Below are positions 11,701 to 22,189 of a stretch of DNA of 64,000 bases, in pieces. The position numbers and the translations under genes were made by a program. Location of the stretch: assembly GCF_943734655.1 (NCBI RefSeq), contig NC_071355.1, positions 78,071,449 to 78,135,448 on the forward strand, read 5' to 3'. This DNA is from Sabethes cyaneus. Taxonomy: Eukaryota; Arthropoda; Insecta; Diptera; Culicidae. How positions within the stretch are numbered: position 1 is the stretch's first letter; each line of letters starts with the position of its first letter. The notes under the pieces are model-generated. The model did not search any database. It was given only the letters and a program-made list of their open reading frames with translations, and was not told the origin of the DNA.

Positions 11701-13076
11701 CAGTGGTATTCCGATTATATCTACACCTGATTTAATCTACACCCGATTTTAGGTACCCCCGATTTTGTCTACCTTTTGTACCCGTTTTTATCTACCTTTT
11801 TTTGAATTGTGATTTCAACCATGCGGTAAGAAAATTTGGAAGGTTTCATCACGTTTCATAATTTTTTGCATAACAGAGAATATTTCTTTGTATTTCTTTG
11901 TTGATATATACACGTCAAACTATGAGAAAAACGTTCAACAAACAGTCTATTTATACGCATAAACTGGCGTGTGCATTTTTTAAACACAATAAACGGGAAA
12001 TGAATCATAAAACCCCATCAGCCCTCTTTTAATTGATAAACTCTGCTAAATTGACAGATTATTTGATTAAAAAAGTTTACAGTAAAGATTATATGGCTTT
12101 AACCCTCTAACGGGTAAGACCGTCTGTAGACGGTCTTCGCTTTTCGAGCTCCAGAGCCGCATACGAAATTTGTTTTTGATTGGCAATATGCAAAATCTGT
12201 TCAGAACAGATTTCTTGAAATTTTGATACTAATATCATAACATTCTGACCACGCATTCAAAAGTTATCATCTCTCAAAAATAAAAATTCCGAAAAATTCC
12301 GAAAATAATTAATGCGCGAATATTCCGTTTTTTACTTTTGAAGGAAAAGGACATCTAGAACAAAATGATTGACCTAAGAAAAATTTCTATGAGTAAATTT
12401 CATGCATTATTTTAATTTTGTAATATATCTGAATTGAAAAAATATCTGGGCAGAGCGTTAGACGTGAAAAAAGAAAAAGAGAAATTGGACTTTTTCTTAC
12501 CTAGTGCTCCTCCAGATAATTTTTTTTGCATGAAAATCAGAACTTAAGGTTTTTTTATGTGTACTTTCATAATAAAATACTCATTAGCTTGATCGCATCG
12601 TTTTTACGGTGTTGCCCGTTAGACGGTTAATTGTTTTTCTCGATAAAAATGTGTTTTCTCAACAATCATGGTGTTGGTCGTTACGTCCACTATGAATCCG
12701 TGGGCAGTATAATGGTAATTTTTGGGGACAACCCTGACTCAGAAAGGAAAACTCTAAGTGCCAAATAAAAATACGGGTCTAAAATTTACTGCAAAGGAAT
12801 TAAATCAAAATTTGCAATTTTGAATTTCGACATGTCTTTTTTCATAAAACTGCTGAATTGATATGCATTATGGCTAATGGCTGATATGAATGAAATGATT
12901 CCTATACGTAAAATTGCACTGAAATTACACATAATTGATGAAAATCATCAATATTGACCATATTTTTTGTTCAATTGAATTATTTTAACGCAATTTCTTT
13001 TTTCCCAAATTTGTCTATTTTCCAAATATATTAACCAAAAATTTTCGGAGGGGTAGATAAAATCGGTAAACCACTG
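11701..13076. mobile_element. TA-flanked non-autonomous element with iterated GATTTTATCTACC word
   Basis: The ends are CAGTGGTATTCCGATTATAT on the left and the complement of CAGTGGTTTACCGATTTTAT on the right, with TA at 11699-11700 and 13077-13078. At the left the word CGATTTTATCTACC is repeated about five times with drift (11712-11797); one copy lies at the right (13049-13066). CAGTGGT ends and a TA target fit pogo/mariner-type elements. There is no transposase. A piggyBac-like MITE is inserted inside. Confidence 0.8.
12103..12626. mobile_element. piggyBac-like MITE, 524 bp, nested
   Basis: TTAA stands at both ends (12099-12102 and 12627-12630). The inverted ends are CCCTCTAACGGGTAAGACCG on the left and, complemented, CCGTCTAACGGGCAACACCG on the right. 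TTAA with ends starting CC is typical of piggyBac. A palindrome GACCGTCTGTAGACGGTC lies just inside the left end. Related broken copies occur at 17126-17250 and 54935-55330. Confidence 0.8.
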
Positions 13077-13204
13077 TATTTATATTTTCCGAATCGCAAG
13101 ATTCTAGCTTAACTAGTACTTTAATATTTCACTTGTTCAATTATTTTAATTTGCGTAGAATAAACAAACACCAAGAATAATGAAGGAACTATTCTTATAT
13201 CGAA

Positions 13205-13505
13205 AGAAACAACCAGCTAGGTGAGTTCCAAGTCAGCTTTCGATCTGGTCAAAACATTAAAACCGTCGTGCGGAGGGCTCACAACAATAATCGATAAAAA
13301 GCAGAAGGGTCCGTGTCTCAGGACACAAATGCAGACTTGGCGTAGGACAACGAATGTGTACACCTCCGTCCCCTTAAGACACGATTCCAGCTACAAAACA
13401 AAAATATGTTATATACTCTAAACCCTGTGTGGTAGGAGATAACAAGGAATACACTATGCAAACAGGCAGAAGGCTAGATACACGAATAGCGGAACACAAA
13501 AATGA
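13205..13505 (+). pseudogene. Penelope-like element fragment (RT thumb and GIY-YIG remnants)
   Basis: One frame gives FQVSFRSGQNIKTVVRRAHN (from about 13211), like the segment after the RT of Penelope-like elements. Another gives TGRRLDTRIAEHKND near 13460-13505, like the end of the GIY-YIG endonuclease module (usually xIGxTGRxLxxRxxEH). Frameshifts and stops lie between them. The hammerhead-like motif at 53453 may belong to the same class of element. Confidence 0.45.
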
Positions 13506-13509
13506 CGCC

Positions 13510-13603
13510 GGAGGATCGATGCACAAGCCCCGTAATTGTCCTGTACTATAATAGCCGGCTGCGAAGTCTATCGATAAAGAAGAGTCAAGTTCACAACATC
13601 TAT
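13510..13603 (+). mobile_element. SINE S1 fragment, 5' truncated
   Basis: The segment GATGCACAAGCCCCGTAATT through AATAGCCGGCTGCGAAGTC to AAGAGTCAAGTTCACAAC matches the 3' half of the S1 SINE at 9101-9275. Confidence 0.7.
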
Positions 13604-13609
13604 CAAGAT

Positions 13610-14300
13610 CTATCTATGAGAAAGAAACTTTCTCATTGGGCGGAAAATAACTCGGAATCGTACAGTCATTGTTGAGTTGTGTGATGAAACGTTACTACGA
13701 AACTCTGAACATCGAAACGAAGGAGAAATGCGGTCAGAATGGATGTTCTATTAGTGATCAGGATCACAAGCGCGTCGTGAAAGCGTTTACGTGTAATCCC
13801 AATGCTTCGGTCAGGGATGTCACTAAAAAGTTGAATCTGTCCAAAACTTTTGTTCAGAGAGCCGAGGACCAGGAGGGACTGCATACGTACAAAATGCAGA
13901 AGGCTCCAAATCGTGACGAAAGGCAAAATACCGTGGGAAAATCATGGGCCCGGAAACTGTACACTCAGATGCTGATGAAGCCTTATTGTCTCATCATGAA
14001 TGATGAGACTTACGTCAAGGCGAAATTCCGGCAGCTACTGGGGCTACTGTTCTTCACCATCCATCACAAGTCTGATGTTCCGGAGGAAGTAAGGAAGCAA
14101 CCTTTCCTTTCAAAGTTTGCCAAGAAATACCTAATTTGGCAAGCGATCTGCTCATGTAGCAAACGAAGTGAACCGTTCGTGACTACCGGGAGTGTAAACG
14201 GGCAGATCTACCTCAAGGAGTGTCTATAGACAGAAGTGTCTGCTTTCTCTGTTAAAGCAACGCGATCTTCTGGGCGGACTTTGTGCTACTATTCAAAGGA
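13610..14300 (+). pseudogene. Tc1/mariner transposase relic (possibly ITmD37E type)
   Basis: The frame 13669-14229 (186 codons) covers the second helix-turn-helix (VRDVTKKLNLSKTFVQRA), a linker and the first part of the DDE domain. The first catalytic Asp is retained in CLIMNDETYVKAKF. It continues through SKFAKKYLIWQAICSCSKRS and FVTTGSVNGQIYLKECL. It then stops with TAG, and the region of the second Asp and final Glu is not found intact. The true N-terminus is absent. The motif MxDETYVKxDF with WQAICSCGKRS is remembered from mosquito ITmD37E elements; the subfamily is uncertain. Confidence 0.75.
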
Positions 14301-15478
14301 TGTCCTAGGTATGCGGGGTCACTTTCGTACCAAAGCACATAAAAAACCAGTGGTCCCATATTACTACCTTGCGGAACACCTGCGGTATTGGTAAATTGCT
14401 CACAATTATGCCAACTTATTGTTCATCCGGGGTGTAATAAACTAGAATTGTTTACCACGTACAATTATGCGTTCCAATTCGGCAGTAGTATTCAAGAGAG
14501 GTTGCATCGCCTTCTGGAACCGTTATTAGAATAGTTTATTATTTACAAATTATCCAGAAATGTAAAACCAATCAGTACAAACCACTTTTAAAAGGTTGAA
14601 TCTTATGTGCTACTGGACAATAAATGGACAAACGAATTTAAAAACTATTCAAAATATCATTTAAACTAATCTACAGCCTTCGTCCAAAAGTTCTGAAATT
14701 TCGTGAATCGTGGCTTCTTATCGCTGCCGTCTGTTAATGTTTTCCTGGTTGCAATTTAGTACCTAATAATAGCACAAGCAGTGAATTTTTTTTTACCACT
14801 CATTTACCTATCTTCTAAGTGATTGCAAATCTCGTTCCATTAAATTAACATACTTCACAACCTCTTAAAAAGGCTGTTATATCCTACCAAGCCAAGCACT
14901 GTAGTTATCATAATAAAATACAGACCGAAATTTATGTGCCATCTAACCTTGACCCTGAGTTTACGAAACTTCTAAGCACCAAAGCTTCTAAACACCTAAA
15001 CACAAGCACAAACTATGTATAGGTAAGAAAATCACAAAACTAAAGTAGGTGACTTCTGCACGATCAGCACAGTGGATCCCGTCAAAGTCAGGGCAACGCC
15101 TACACGGTCGACACGTACCCGTAACGTGTGTCGTACGGGTCGACAAAAACCTACTCGCGACACGTCATTCGTCACAGAACGATGCGGCATACATCCGGAC
15201 CGTCCTTGCGTGGTCTAAGCGAAGCGAACAGCTTAGTTGAATCGAACGGTTAAGAATCTGTAGGGTGTCGAAACTCGTAACTTCAGACGTACTATCATCA
15301 TCGCTATGAAGCAAGTGTGGGAGTGATGTGACAGTGTCTGCAGGCTAGTTAGCTAGTACATAATTCAATTCAACTGAATTGACAAATTGTACAAGAATAT
15401 GCTTTTGAGTGATTGTTATGTGACAACTTGCAACATATGTTGATAAAATCATAATGCATTTTTCAAATCCTCACTAAC
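14301..15478. other. No gene seen
   Basis: AT-rich sequence with one GC-richer patch (15060-15240) that has a 63-codon plus-strand frame of no recognised family. If the gene model at 15479-15547 is right, this is intron. Confidence 0.4.
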
Positions 15479-15547
15479 CTGTAATGCAGCTTGTTGTTGG
15501 CAGTGAACATCAGCAGTCAGCATCAGCAGCAGCAGCTGGAGCACCAT
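15479..15547 (-). CDS. Candidate first coding exon: signal peptide of an unidentified secreted protein
   Basis: On the minus strand an ATG at 15547-15545 opens 23 codons reading MVLQLLLLMLTADVHC and then QQQAALQ. This is a short hydrophobic leader with a small/polar region suited to signal peptidase. The exon ends exactly at CAG followed by GTTAGTGAG, a good splice donor (15478-15470), in phase 0. Phase agrees with the acceptor at 2815. The upstream minus-strand DNA (to about 16260) is CpG-containing and non-repetitive, as expected of a 5' leader. Caution: the Leu run comes from a CTG/CAG repeat, so the leader could be coincidental. Confidence 0.4.
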
Positions 15548-16260
15548 CACCGGCAGTAACGGTTGTGATCCCAACCATCGCCGCAGCCGCAATCGATGTG
15601 TCGTCGACACCATAATAACTCTTCAAATATCACCTCACTAACGACACAAATGCTTCGAGCTTGAACAACCGCTGATTAATTGATTGATCCATACACCGCA
15701 AGCTCCCCGGTTCACACCGCACGCACGCACGCACGCACCAGAACGGACGCAGCCGATCTGTCAAACCATTCAATGCCGATGTCAAACAAACTGACGATTC
15801 TATGCTATTGCCCGCGTGTAATTATTATGATTGGAATCGGAATCGGATCGCGGCAAGTTCTCACATTAACGATGCGTCATGCTGCGAACATCTTCGCCGA
15901 ACACGAAAAACTGAACCTGAAATAAGAGTACAAATATTTACTATTGAAGGCACACGATCTGGCAGGCAAAAGGAAAACGATCGATTCGCCGGTTCGGTTC
16001 GGTTTGGTTGCTCTTCGAGGTCGAATCACCAGCATCTTCATCATTACCCGAGCATGACATTTCCCGAACGAGCATCAAATTTGCAGCCATAAATTCATAT
16101 TCCCAATTCGAATCCACGATTGCGAAGAACAACGACCCGCTCTCGGATAAACCTGACCCAGGTCTCGTCAGCATGCCCCATTGCAGTTGGTCGGTACCTA
16201 ACCTACCTATAAATCTAACAAATAGTGTGAGCTGCCTTTCGATCCTCACAACTTAAAAAG
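15548..16260 (-). promoter_or_regulatory. Non-repetitive GC-richer island; possible 5' leader or promoter region
   Basis: This stretch has CpG dinucleotides, an ACGC run at about 15718-15738 and CGGTTCGGTTCGGTTTGG near 15988. It matches none of the repeats in the window. It lies upstream of the candidate signal-peptide exon on the minus strand. Several overlapping frames of 80-100 codons exist on both strands but none is recognised. No core promoter motif was identified with confidence. Confidence 0.3.
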
Positions 16261-17125
16261 TGTCTGTCGGATGGATGGCGTGATCTTGATCTATCGCTTG
16301 TTTGTTGTGCCACATCGGCTTCGGCTATATTTAATGAAGTCATTTTCTTAAATTGGGATCTCCCCGCATTTCGTTTAAGCCCGCTGTTTCACAGCTTTGC
16401 CAGCACGAGAACTTCAGAATCTATTGTCGGTGTTACAATATTTATTCTCGGTTATGGTTTTCATTCTTGCTGCTGGATTATCCAATATGTACATTTTTTA
16501 CAATTTTAACGTATTTCACGCCAACCCGATCAGGCACGGGATAAATCAGTACCATTTTATTAATTCTGGAGATCAATTTGTTTACTAATCTAATATTACT
16601 CTAAAATATAAAAGGCAATGCTTTGTTTGTATGTTGTGAATGCACCACCGTAACTCTGGAATCTCTCGATGGTTCATCATCAAACTTGGCATACATGTTC
16701 CATACATGAGAATCAGTATAGGAACTTCCGGAAAGAAAACAGATTTTCAAGTAGTTGAAGACATGGTTTAATTTCTTGCATTATGAAAACAAATTTTCAA
16801 GTGGTTCGGTGACAAAGGCAAGCAAGATAGGGCACTTAGCTGAGCAAGAATCGGGCAGTAGGTATATAATAATATCGAAAGTTTTTGGTCGAAAGCCTAG
16901 TACGGCTTTAATGAACTACTCTTAATGTTTTAGAGAATTAAAGAATAATATCAGGTTTTCAAAGACGAAACGTTTGGAAGAAAAAACAAAGTTTACTGTC
17001 AAACTAACGCTGGTAGATGCGTAAAACTATGGAACCCTTATATTGGTCAAGCCGCTAATAAAATATAAAACTCTTGCGAACAAGGCAATACATTACTGGA
17101 ATGTTAAAATGTTTCCTTTGTTATT
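16261..17125. other. No gene seen
   Basis: AT-rich DNA; only short frames and no assigned repeat. Confidence 0.4.
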
Positions 17126-17250
17126 CCTCTAATGGGCAACATCGCAAAAACGATTAAATTAAACTAATAACTATTTTTCCATGGAAAAACACTCAAAAAA
17201 AAGCTCAAGTTTAGATTTTTATGCAAATATAATTATCGAGACCAGGTACG
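17126..17250. mobile_element. Fragment of the piggyBac-like MITE family
   Basis: CCTCTAATGGGCAACATCGC, the following AAAAACGATTAAA and TTTTTATGCAAATATAATT align with the right part (reversed) of the MITE at 12103-12626. The rest of the element is absent. Confidence 0.5.
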
Positions 17251-17578
17251 AATTACTGTAAAAATAAAAAAATTTTCAAATAAAATTTATTACAAAATTT
17301 AAAAAAAACGAAGGATCTAAATTAATCCTAGAATCGCTATAAAACTGCCTGTCGACCAAGGCCATAAACTTAAATAGGTTTATAACGCTCTGATGAAAGC
17401 AGCAATAAAACCGATTATGCTCTCCGCTGATTGACGGCAACCACCATAACTATGAAGCTTTCGTTTTGTTCGACTAAGCTAAAAAGCATAAAGCTTGCTG
17501 CCCTTAAAAACTAAAACATATTACATACAAATAGGTATATTAAAATATATCTCATTCCAGCTATTGAAAATATATCTC

Positions 17579-19410
17579 ATTCCAGCTCAACTAGCAAAGC
17601 GATTTGACTCGACTATTTTTGATTGGAATGAAATTTTCCTAACGTGTTGGATACCGCGCAAGAACTCATTTTCCACTAAACTTGATTTTTTTGTCAAGAG
17701 TAACTTTTCAAAAGGACGTATTTAGAAATGAGATTACTTTTTTTCAAAACATCACATCTTGAAAACAACTTATTTGATCGAAATGGAGAAAGTTTTACTA
17801 GTTTACTTTCACAGCTTACCGCTTGTTACATAGCAGAAAATATGGCACAGTCGTAAAAAAATCCCTTTTATTTGTATGAGAGTTCTTATTCTCCTACCAC
17901 AGGGGTGAGGGGTCTCAAACCATCACAAAAAAAATTCATGCTTTCAAAAACCCCTACATGCGAAATTTGGTTCCACTTGCTTGATCAGTTCTCAAGTTGT
18001 ATAGGAGCCCCTCCTCTTACGCCCTCCATAAAATTGCTCTCTTACCCCCTCCCTAAAATTTCTGGTCCTTTTATCTATCCAACGACATATAAATTGTTCA
18101 GTTTCGTTCAGTAGTTTGGCAGTTCTACTACCATTTGAAATCTTTCATTCAAACGTTACACTTCTATTTTCGGTTTCACAAAGTGCTACCCAGTCTCAAT
18201 ATAGTAAACTAAGACGTAGTCCTACGTCAAAAAGTTAGGCAAATCGAAGAGGATGTTTTTGAGATAATGGATATTTTATGATTTTTATCATGGTTTTTTT
18301 CTTTTTAGATTTTTAATTTTGTATAACTAAAGAACGGCTGGGCCTAAGAAAAAAGTTTATATGACATAATTTGTTCAAAATGATACGTAAAATTTGATTT
18401 AGCAGAAAATGCAGAATTGGGATATTTTTGAAATTTCAAAAATTAAAAAAAAATCCGAAATCGTGTCCATCGATAGCTTTACCAGGTTTTAGGGCATCAT
18501 TTAAGCTATTTAAAAAAAAAACAAAATATGCAAATCGGAGGGGATGGCTTTGAGATAATTGATGTTTTATAATTTTTATCATGGTTTTGAAAAGTGTTTT
18601 CTTTCAGTGTAATTTTTTTTTAAAACACATACACATAATAGAGGTTTTCCGTCAGATCATACCCCTCCTTGTCTTATATTTTCTCGAAAGTACTCCCAAT
18701 ACGAGTGAAATGGTGCAAAAATATATTTTTTCGTTGACTCTAGAATTTACTCTAATTTTTTAAACAATGCAAATTGCAAGAATGTTGAGTTTCTTTTCGC
18801 CAAATCACGAATGTTGAGTTTTAAAAAATTCGTTTCGGCTGCACTGTTTATTAAAATTTTCAAATTTTCTGGCAGCATTGTACAACAAATTTTGACGTAT
18901 GTGTATCAGCGGAAAAGGACAAAACGAATGAAAAGCTAATGATTACCTTTCTTTTTCGTTTCGTGAGTTGCTTGCCACAAGAGTAGAGCGTGGTACAAAT
19001 GGTTTCGAAGTGGTGAAAATAGAGGACACTGGTACAAAAAGGCATGTAATACATCCGAGAAGTGACGGGTTGAAATACACGTATTTTAGTTTTTCCTTTT
19101 TACGAGTCTATTATTTCTAAAAGTCAAAACCGAACATTTAGTGGAAAAAAAATTTGACGGAAAACCTCTAATTTCTATAACTTTTCCTTTGGCGCCATTT
19201 TGATCAAATCAGTAGTTCTCAAGATATGATGTTTTGAAAAAAAGTAATCTCATTCCTAAATACGCCCTTTTGAAAAGTTATTCATGGAAAAAAAATCAAA
19301 ATTAGTGGAAAATGAGTTCTTGCGTGGTACCCAACACATCAGGCAAATTTCATTACCATCAAAAATGGTCGAATTAAAAATGACCTATTGTCAGTGTTTT
19401 GAGCTGGAAT
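17579..19410. mobile_element. Long-TIR DNA element, about 1.8 kb, non-autonomous
   Basis: A left arm of about 210 bp (17579-17787) is repeated inverted at 19195-19410. Shared blocks are ATTCCAGCTCAA at the tips, CGCAAGAACTCATTTTCCAC, CTTTTCAAAAGG and ATGAGATTACTTTTTTTCAA. The inner part holds a partial direct repeat (near 18250-18300 and 18545-18590, TTTGAGATAATKGATRTTTTAT) and a nested MITE. No transposase frame is seen. The left tip is itself duplicated (ATATCTCATTCCAGCT at 17547 and 17573). Target duplication not clear. Confidence 0.7.
18642..19168. mobile_element. Nested MITE with AGAGGTTTTCCGTCA ends
   Basis: AGAGGTTTTCCGTCA at the left recurs exactly inverted (TGACGGAAAACCTCT) at the right. 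AAT lies on both outer sides and could be a 3-bp duplication. It sits inside the 17579-19410 element. No coding content. Confidence 0.6.
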
Positions 19411-19631
19411 TGCTCTAATAGTAATTAAAAAATGCTTCGTGTATTATACGCTTGTACGAAAATGCTCACGAAAAAAATAATATGATACCGACACCCATCG
19501 GAAAATAGTGATATCTCCTTCTCTCCTGATCGATAGTCGAAGTTGAGCTCGTTTGTCATACTTCCGTAAGAACACCCGACGCCGCAAACGCAGAACAACT
19601 GCGCATTAGACAAGTCATAATGGCACAAGTA

Positions 19632-19846
19632 CAGCAATCCCCCGAAATAGGCGGTGGGTGGGTGGTAGAGTACGCCCATGGTGATCGCTTGATTGTCCAT
19701 TAATCAATAAAGTTGACTTTTACATTGTTAGTATTTGGTATAACCTAGTCAACTACCAAAAATGAACTTTATTGGTTGATAGGCAGCTAAGATATCGCGT
19801 ACATGGGCGTACAGCACCATCCATCGCCTTAATTGGGAGATTCCTG
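19632..19846. mobile_element. mariner-type palindromic MITE, copy 1
   Basis: TA lies on both sides (19630-19631, 19847-19848). The ends CAGCAATCCCCCGAA and the complement of CAGGAATCTCCCAATT start arms of about 95 bp that run to the centre (AAAGTTGAC... and ...AATGAACTTT). The copy at 57860-58068 has the same structure. Confidence 0.85.
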
Positions 19847-19849
19847 TAT

Positions 19850-21341
19850 ATTTTCTCTTATCTACAATCTTCACAGCACTATTTCGTCGATAAGCGTGCA
19901 TCAAATGGGTTTTGTGCAAGATATGCTACGAATGTGCTCTCGTACAAAATACGAACCATTCGTAAAAACAACATTTGCGGTAGAAAATAAGGTTACGAAT
20001 GTTTTTAAGTGGTATGATATTATTTTTATCAGCTACGAATATAGTTTTACGAATATTTTACTAAAAAAATCCGTAATTATGTTCTCAGTATAGACAGCTC
20101 AGAAAGGTATACAGAAATTATATGAAATGCAAATGCAGATTGGGCAAAATAAAAAATGACAGTGCACAATAGTCGGAAAATTACGATTTTTGGCCAAAAT
20201 TATTTTTTAGTTTCAAATTGATTCTAGATTATATTTGTAACAAAAGAAATGATTTAAACATATAAGAATTCATATTTAGGGTGATTTGGGGAAAAATGAT
20301 CAAATGTTACCGATATAAATATTTGCTTGACAAAAAAAATTTTTCTTTCTCGCGGGGATTCTCCCATTTTGTGATTGAAACTCTCTTCAGATACTAAATA
20401 AATTTAGTAACAAAGATAATCAAATTTGTTGAAAGAGTACTTAAAATTTCAAAGACTTGCTAAAAATATGACAATTTTAAAATTATTTTTTTTCGGAAAA
20501 CGTCAAATTATAGCAAACTTTCAATTCATGTTTTGATACAACATACTTCGAGCTTTCAGACGCACTGTTAGAAACTGCGGCGACAAGAGGCGACAAGAGT
20601 TGTTTTTTTTATTAAAGTTTGTGAAAATTTCATTTTTATTATAAGTAGCCTATGGCGCACCAAATTGAGTTTAAATTTGTTTTCATTTCATATTTTAATA
20701 GGCAAAAAATATCAGTTTTAAAATAATATATAACAATAATATTTACATCCGCGATAACTATTTAATTTTTTTACTTTTTCAAAATGACTCATTTTTCAAA
20801 CTTTTGAAATGGGCAACTTTGACGGCTTATTTCTACATGACATTTTTTTTCTTTCAAAATTTTATTCACGAATCATAAAAATATAGACAATTTACTACAA
20901 AACCGTGTTTAAGCATGTGCTAAAATGTGAAATTTTACATTCGGCAATTTTGGCCGCTACTTTATATGGGGCCCTTCTTATGTGCAGTGTTCTGAGAATA
21001 CTAGTTCGAACCGGGGAAAATATGAATCGAAGCTTAATTAAAACATTTAGAAAATAAAATCAATATTAACAAAGGGCTGACATGCAATTAAAGCATCTAA
21101 TTTAGCATTTGATTTAAAAGGTATTCAGACAAAACTAATTCATAATTTGTTTCAATAGAGTCTAAATAGATTGCGTTTAATCTTTATTCAAGTTTTGACT
21201 AGTCTAACTTTCCGATCATTTTTGTCTTTGTATTCTTATAATTTAGTTATACTTATAGCAGGTGGTCCTTATACAAGAGAGTCAATGTAATTCATCACTC
21301 TTTCAATATCACGCTGTGAAAATTCGTAAGAAGTTACCTAG
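19850..21341. other. No gene seen; AT-rich
   Basis: Only short frames are present. A possible unrecognised repeat lies around 20130-21000 but no paired ends were found. Confidence 0.4.
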
Positions 21342-21344
21342 TTA

Positions 21345-22186
21345 GGCCATTGCAAATTATTTTCAAAGTTTTTGTCAGCCCCCCTTTATTATTATTTTTT
21401 GAAACGATGGTTCTACAATTGATGAAGGGACGGTAGGGGAAAGAAATGAAATTTTTTTTTTGGTGAAGGAGGGGAAGCGCGGAAAGGAAGGGGGGGGGTA
21501 TTGGTAGCTATGCTTGACAAGTAGTCATTTTGACTCCTACCTTTCGTCCAATGTCAAAATGACTACTTGTCAAGCATAGCTACCAATACCCCCCCCCCCC
21601 CTCTTCCTTTCCGCTCTTCCCCTCCTTCGCCAAAAAAAAATTTCATTTTTTTCCCCTACCGTCCCTTCATCAATTGTAGAACCATCGTTTCAAAACATAT
21701 TAATATATATGTATGACCGCATTTCAAGGTCAAGACTAAAAACTTGAGATTAGTCTAGCCCACCTTTGGAAATTGGCTTGAAAAATCGGGGGGGCAAAAA
21801 AAAAAATTTGTAGGATACGAGTTAAATTTTTTTATAAAATCAATTGTCTGTTAGCTCTACAGCCTGAAAAACTCGAAAAATGAGTGTACGAGTTGAGTTA
21901 ACGCTTCTAGCACGAAATAGAAATGGAAGTTTGAATTTCCGAAACTCGGCCAAACAAATTTTTTTTCGTTTTTGTCTTTTTGTTTGTAGATTTTTGCATG
22001 GAAAAATAACAACGTATTTATTAAAAAAGATTTGGTTTTCACGTTTAAACTTTAAGTAAAAATGCCTAAAATCCATATTTTTTTGCTCGATTAAAAAATT
22101 CTCTTTGTTTTTTTTTTCGCCCCCCCCCCCCTTCAGTAGCCCAACACCGGAGGGACAAAATTTTTTTTTAAATATTTGTAATGGCC
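21345..22186. mobile_element. Harbinger-like MITE copy 1, interrupted by a perfect foldback
   Basis: The ends are GGCCATTGCAAAT and the complement of GGCCATTACAAATATTT, flanked by TTA (21342-21344 and 22187-22189). A 3-bp TTA/TAA target fits PIF/Harbinger. Internal landmarks are TTGGAAATTGGCTTGAAAAA, CTAGCACGAAATAGAAATGG and a run of C before TTCAGTAG. Copies lie at 46693-47153 (uninterrupted) and 45505-45850 (reverse, truncated). Comparison with the former shows that about 21387-21762 is a later insertion. Confidence 0.8.
21397..21695. mobile_element. Foldback insertion with ~140-bp near-perfect arms
   Basis: Arms 21397-21534 and 21553-21695 are inverted copies, from TTTTGAAACGATGG at the tips to GACAAGTAGTCATTTTGAC at the centre, with an 18-nt loop. 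The arms carry runs of G/C and A/T that differ in length between them. The transcript would fold into a long hairpin. Confidence 0.85.
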
Positions 22187-22189
22187 TTA

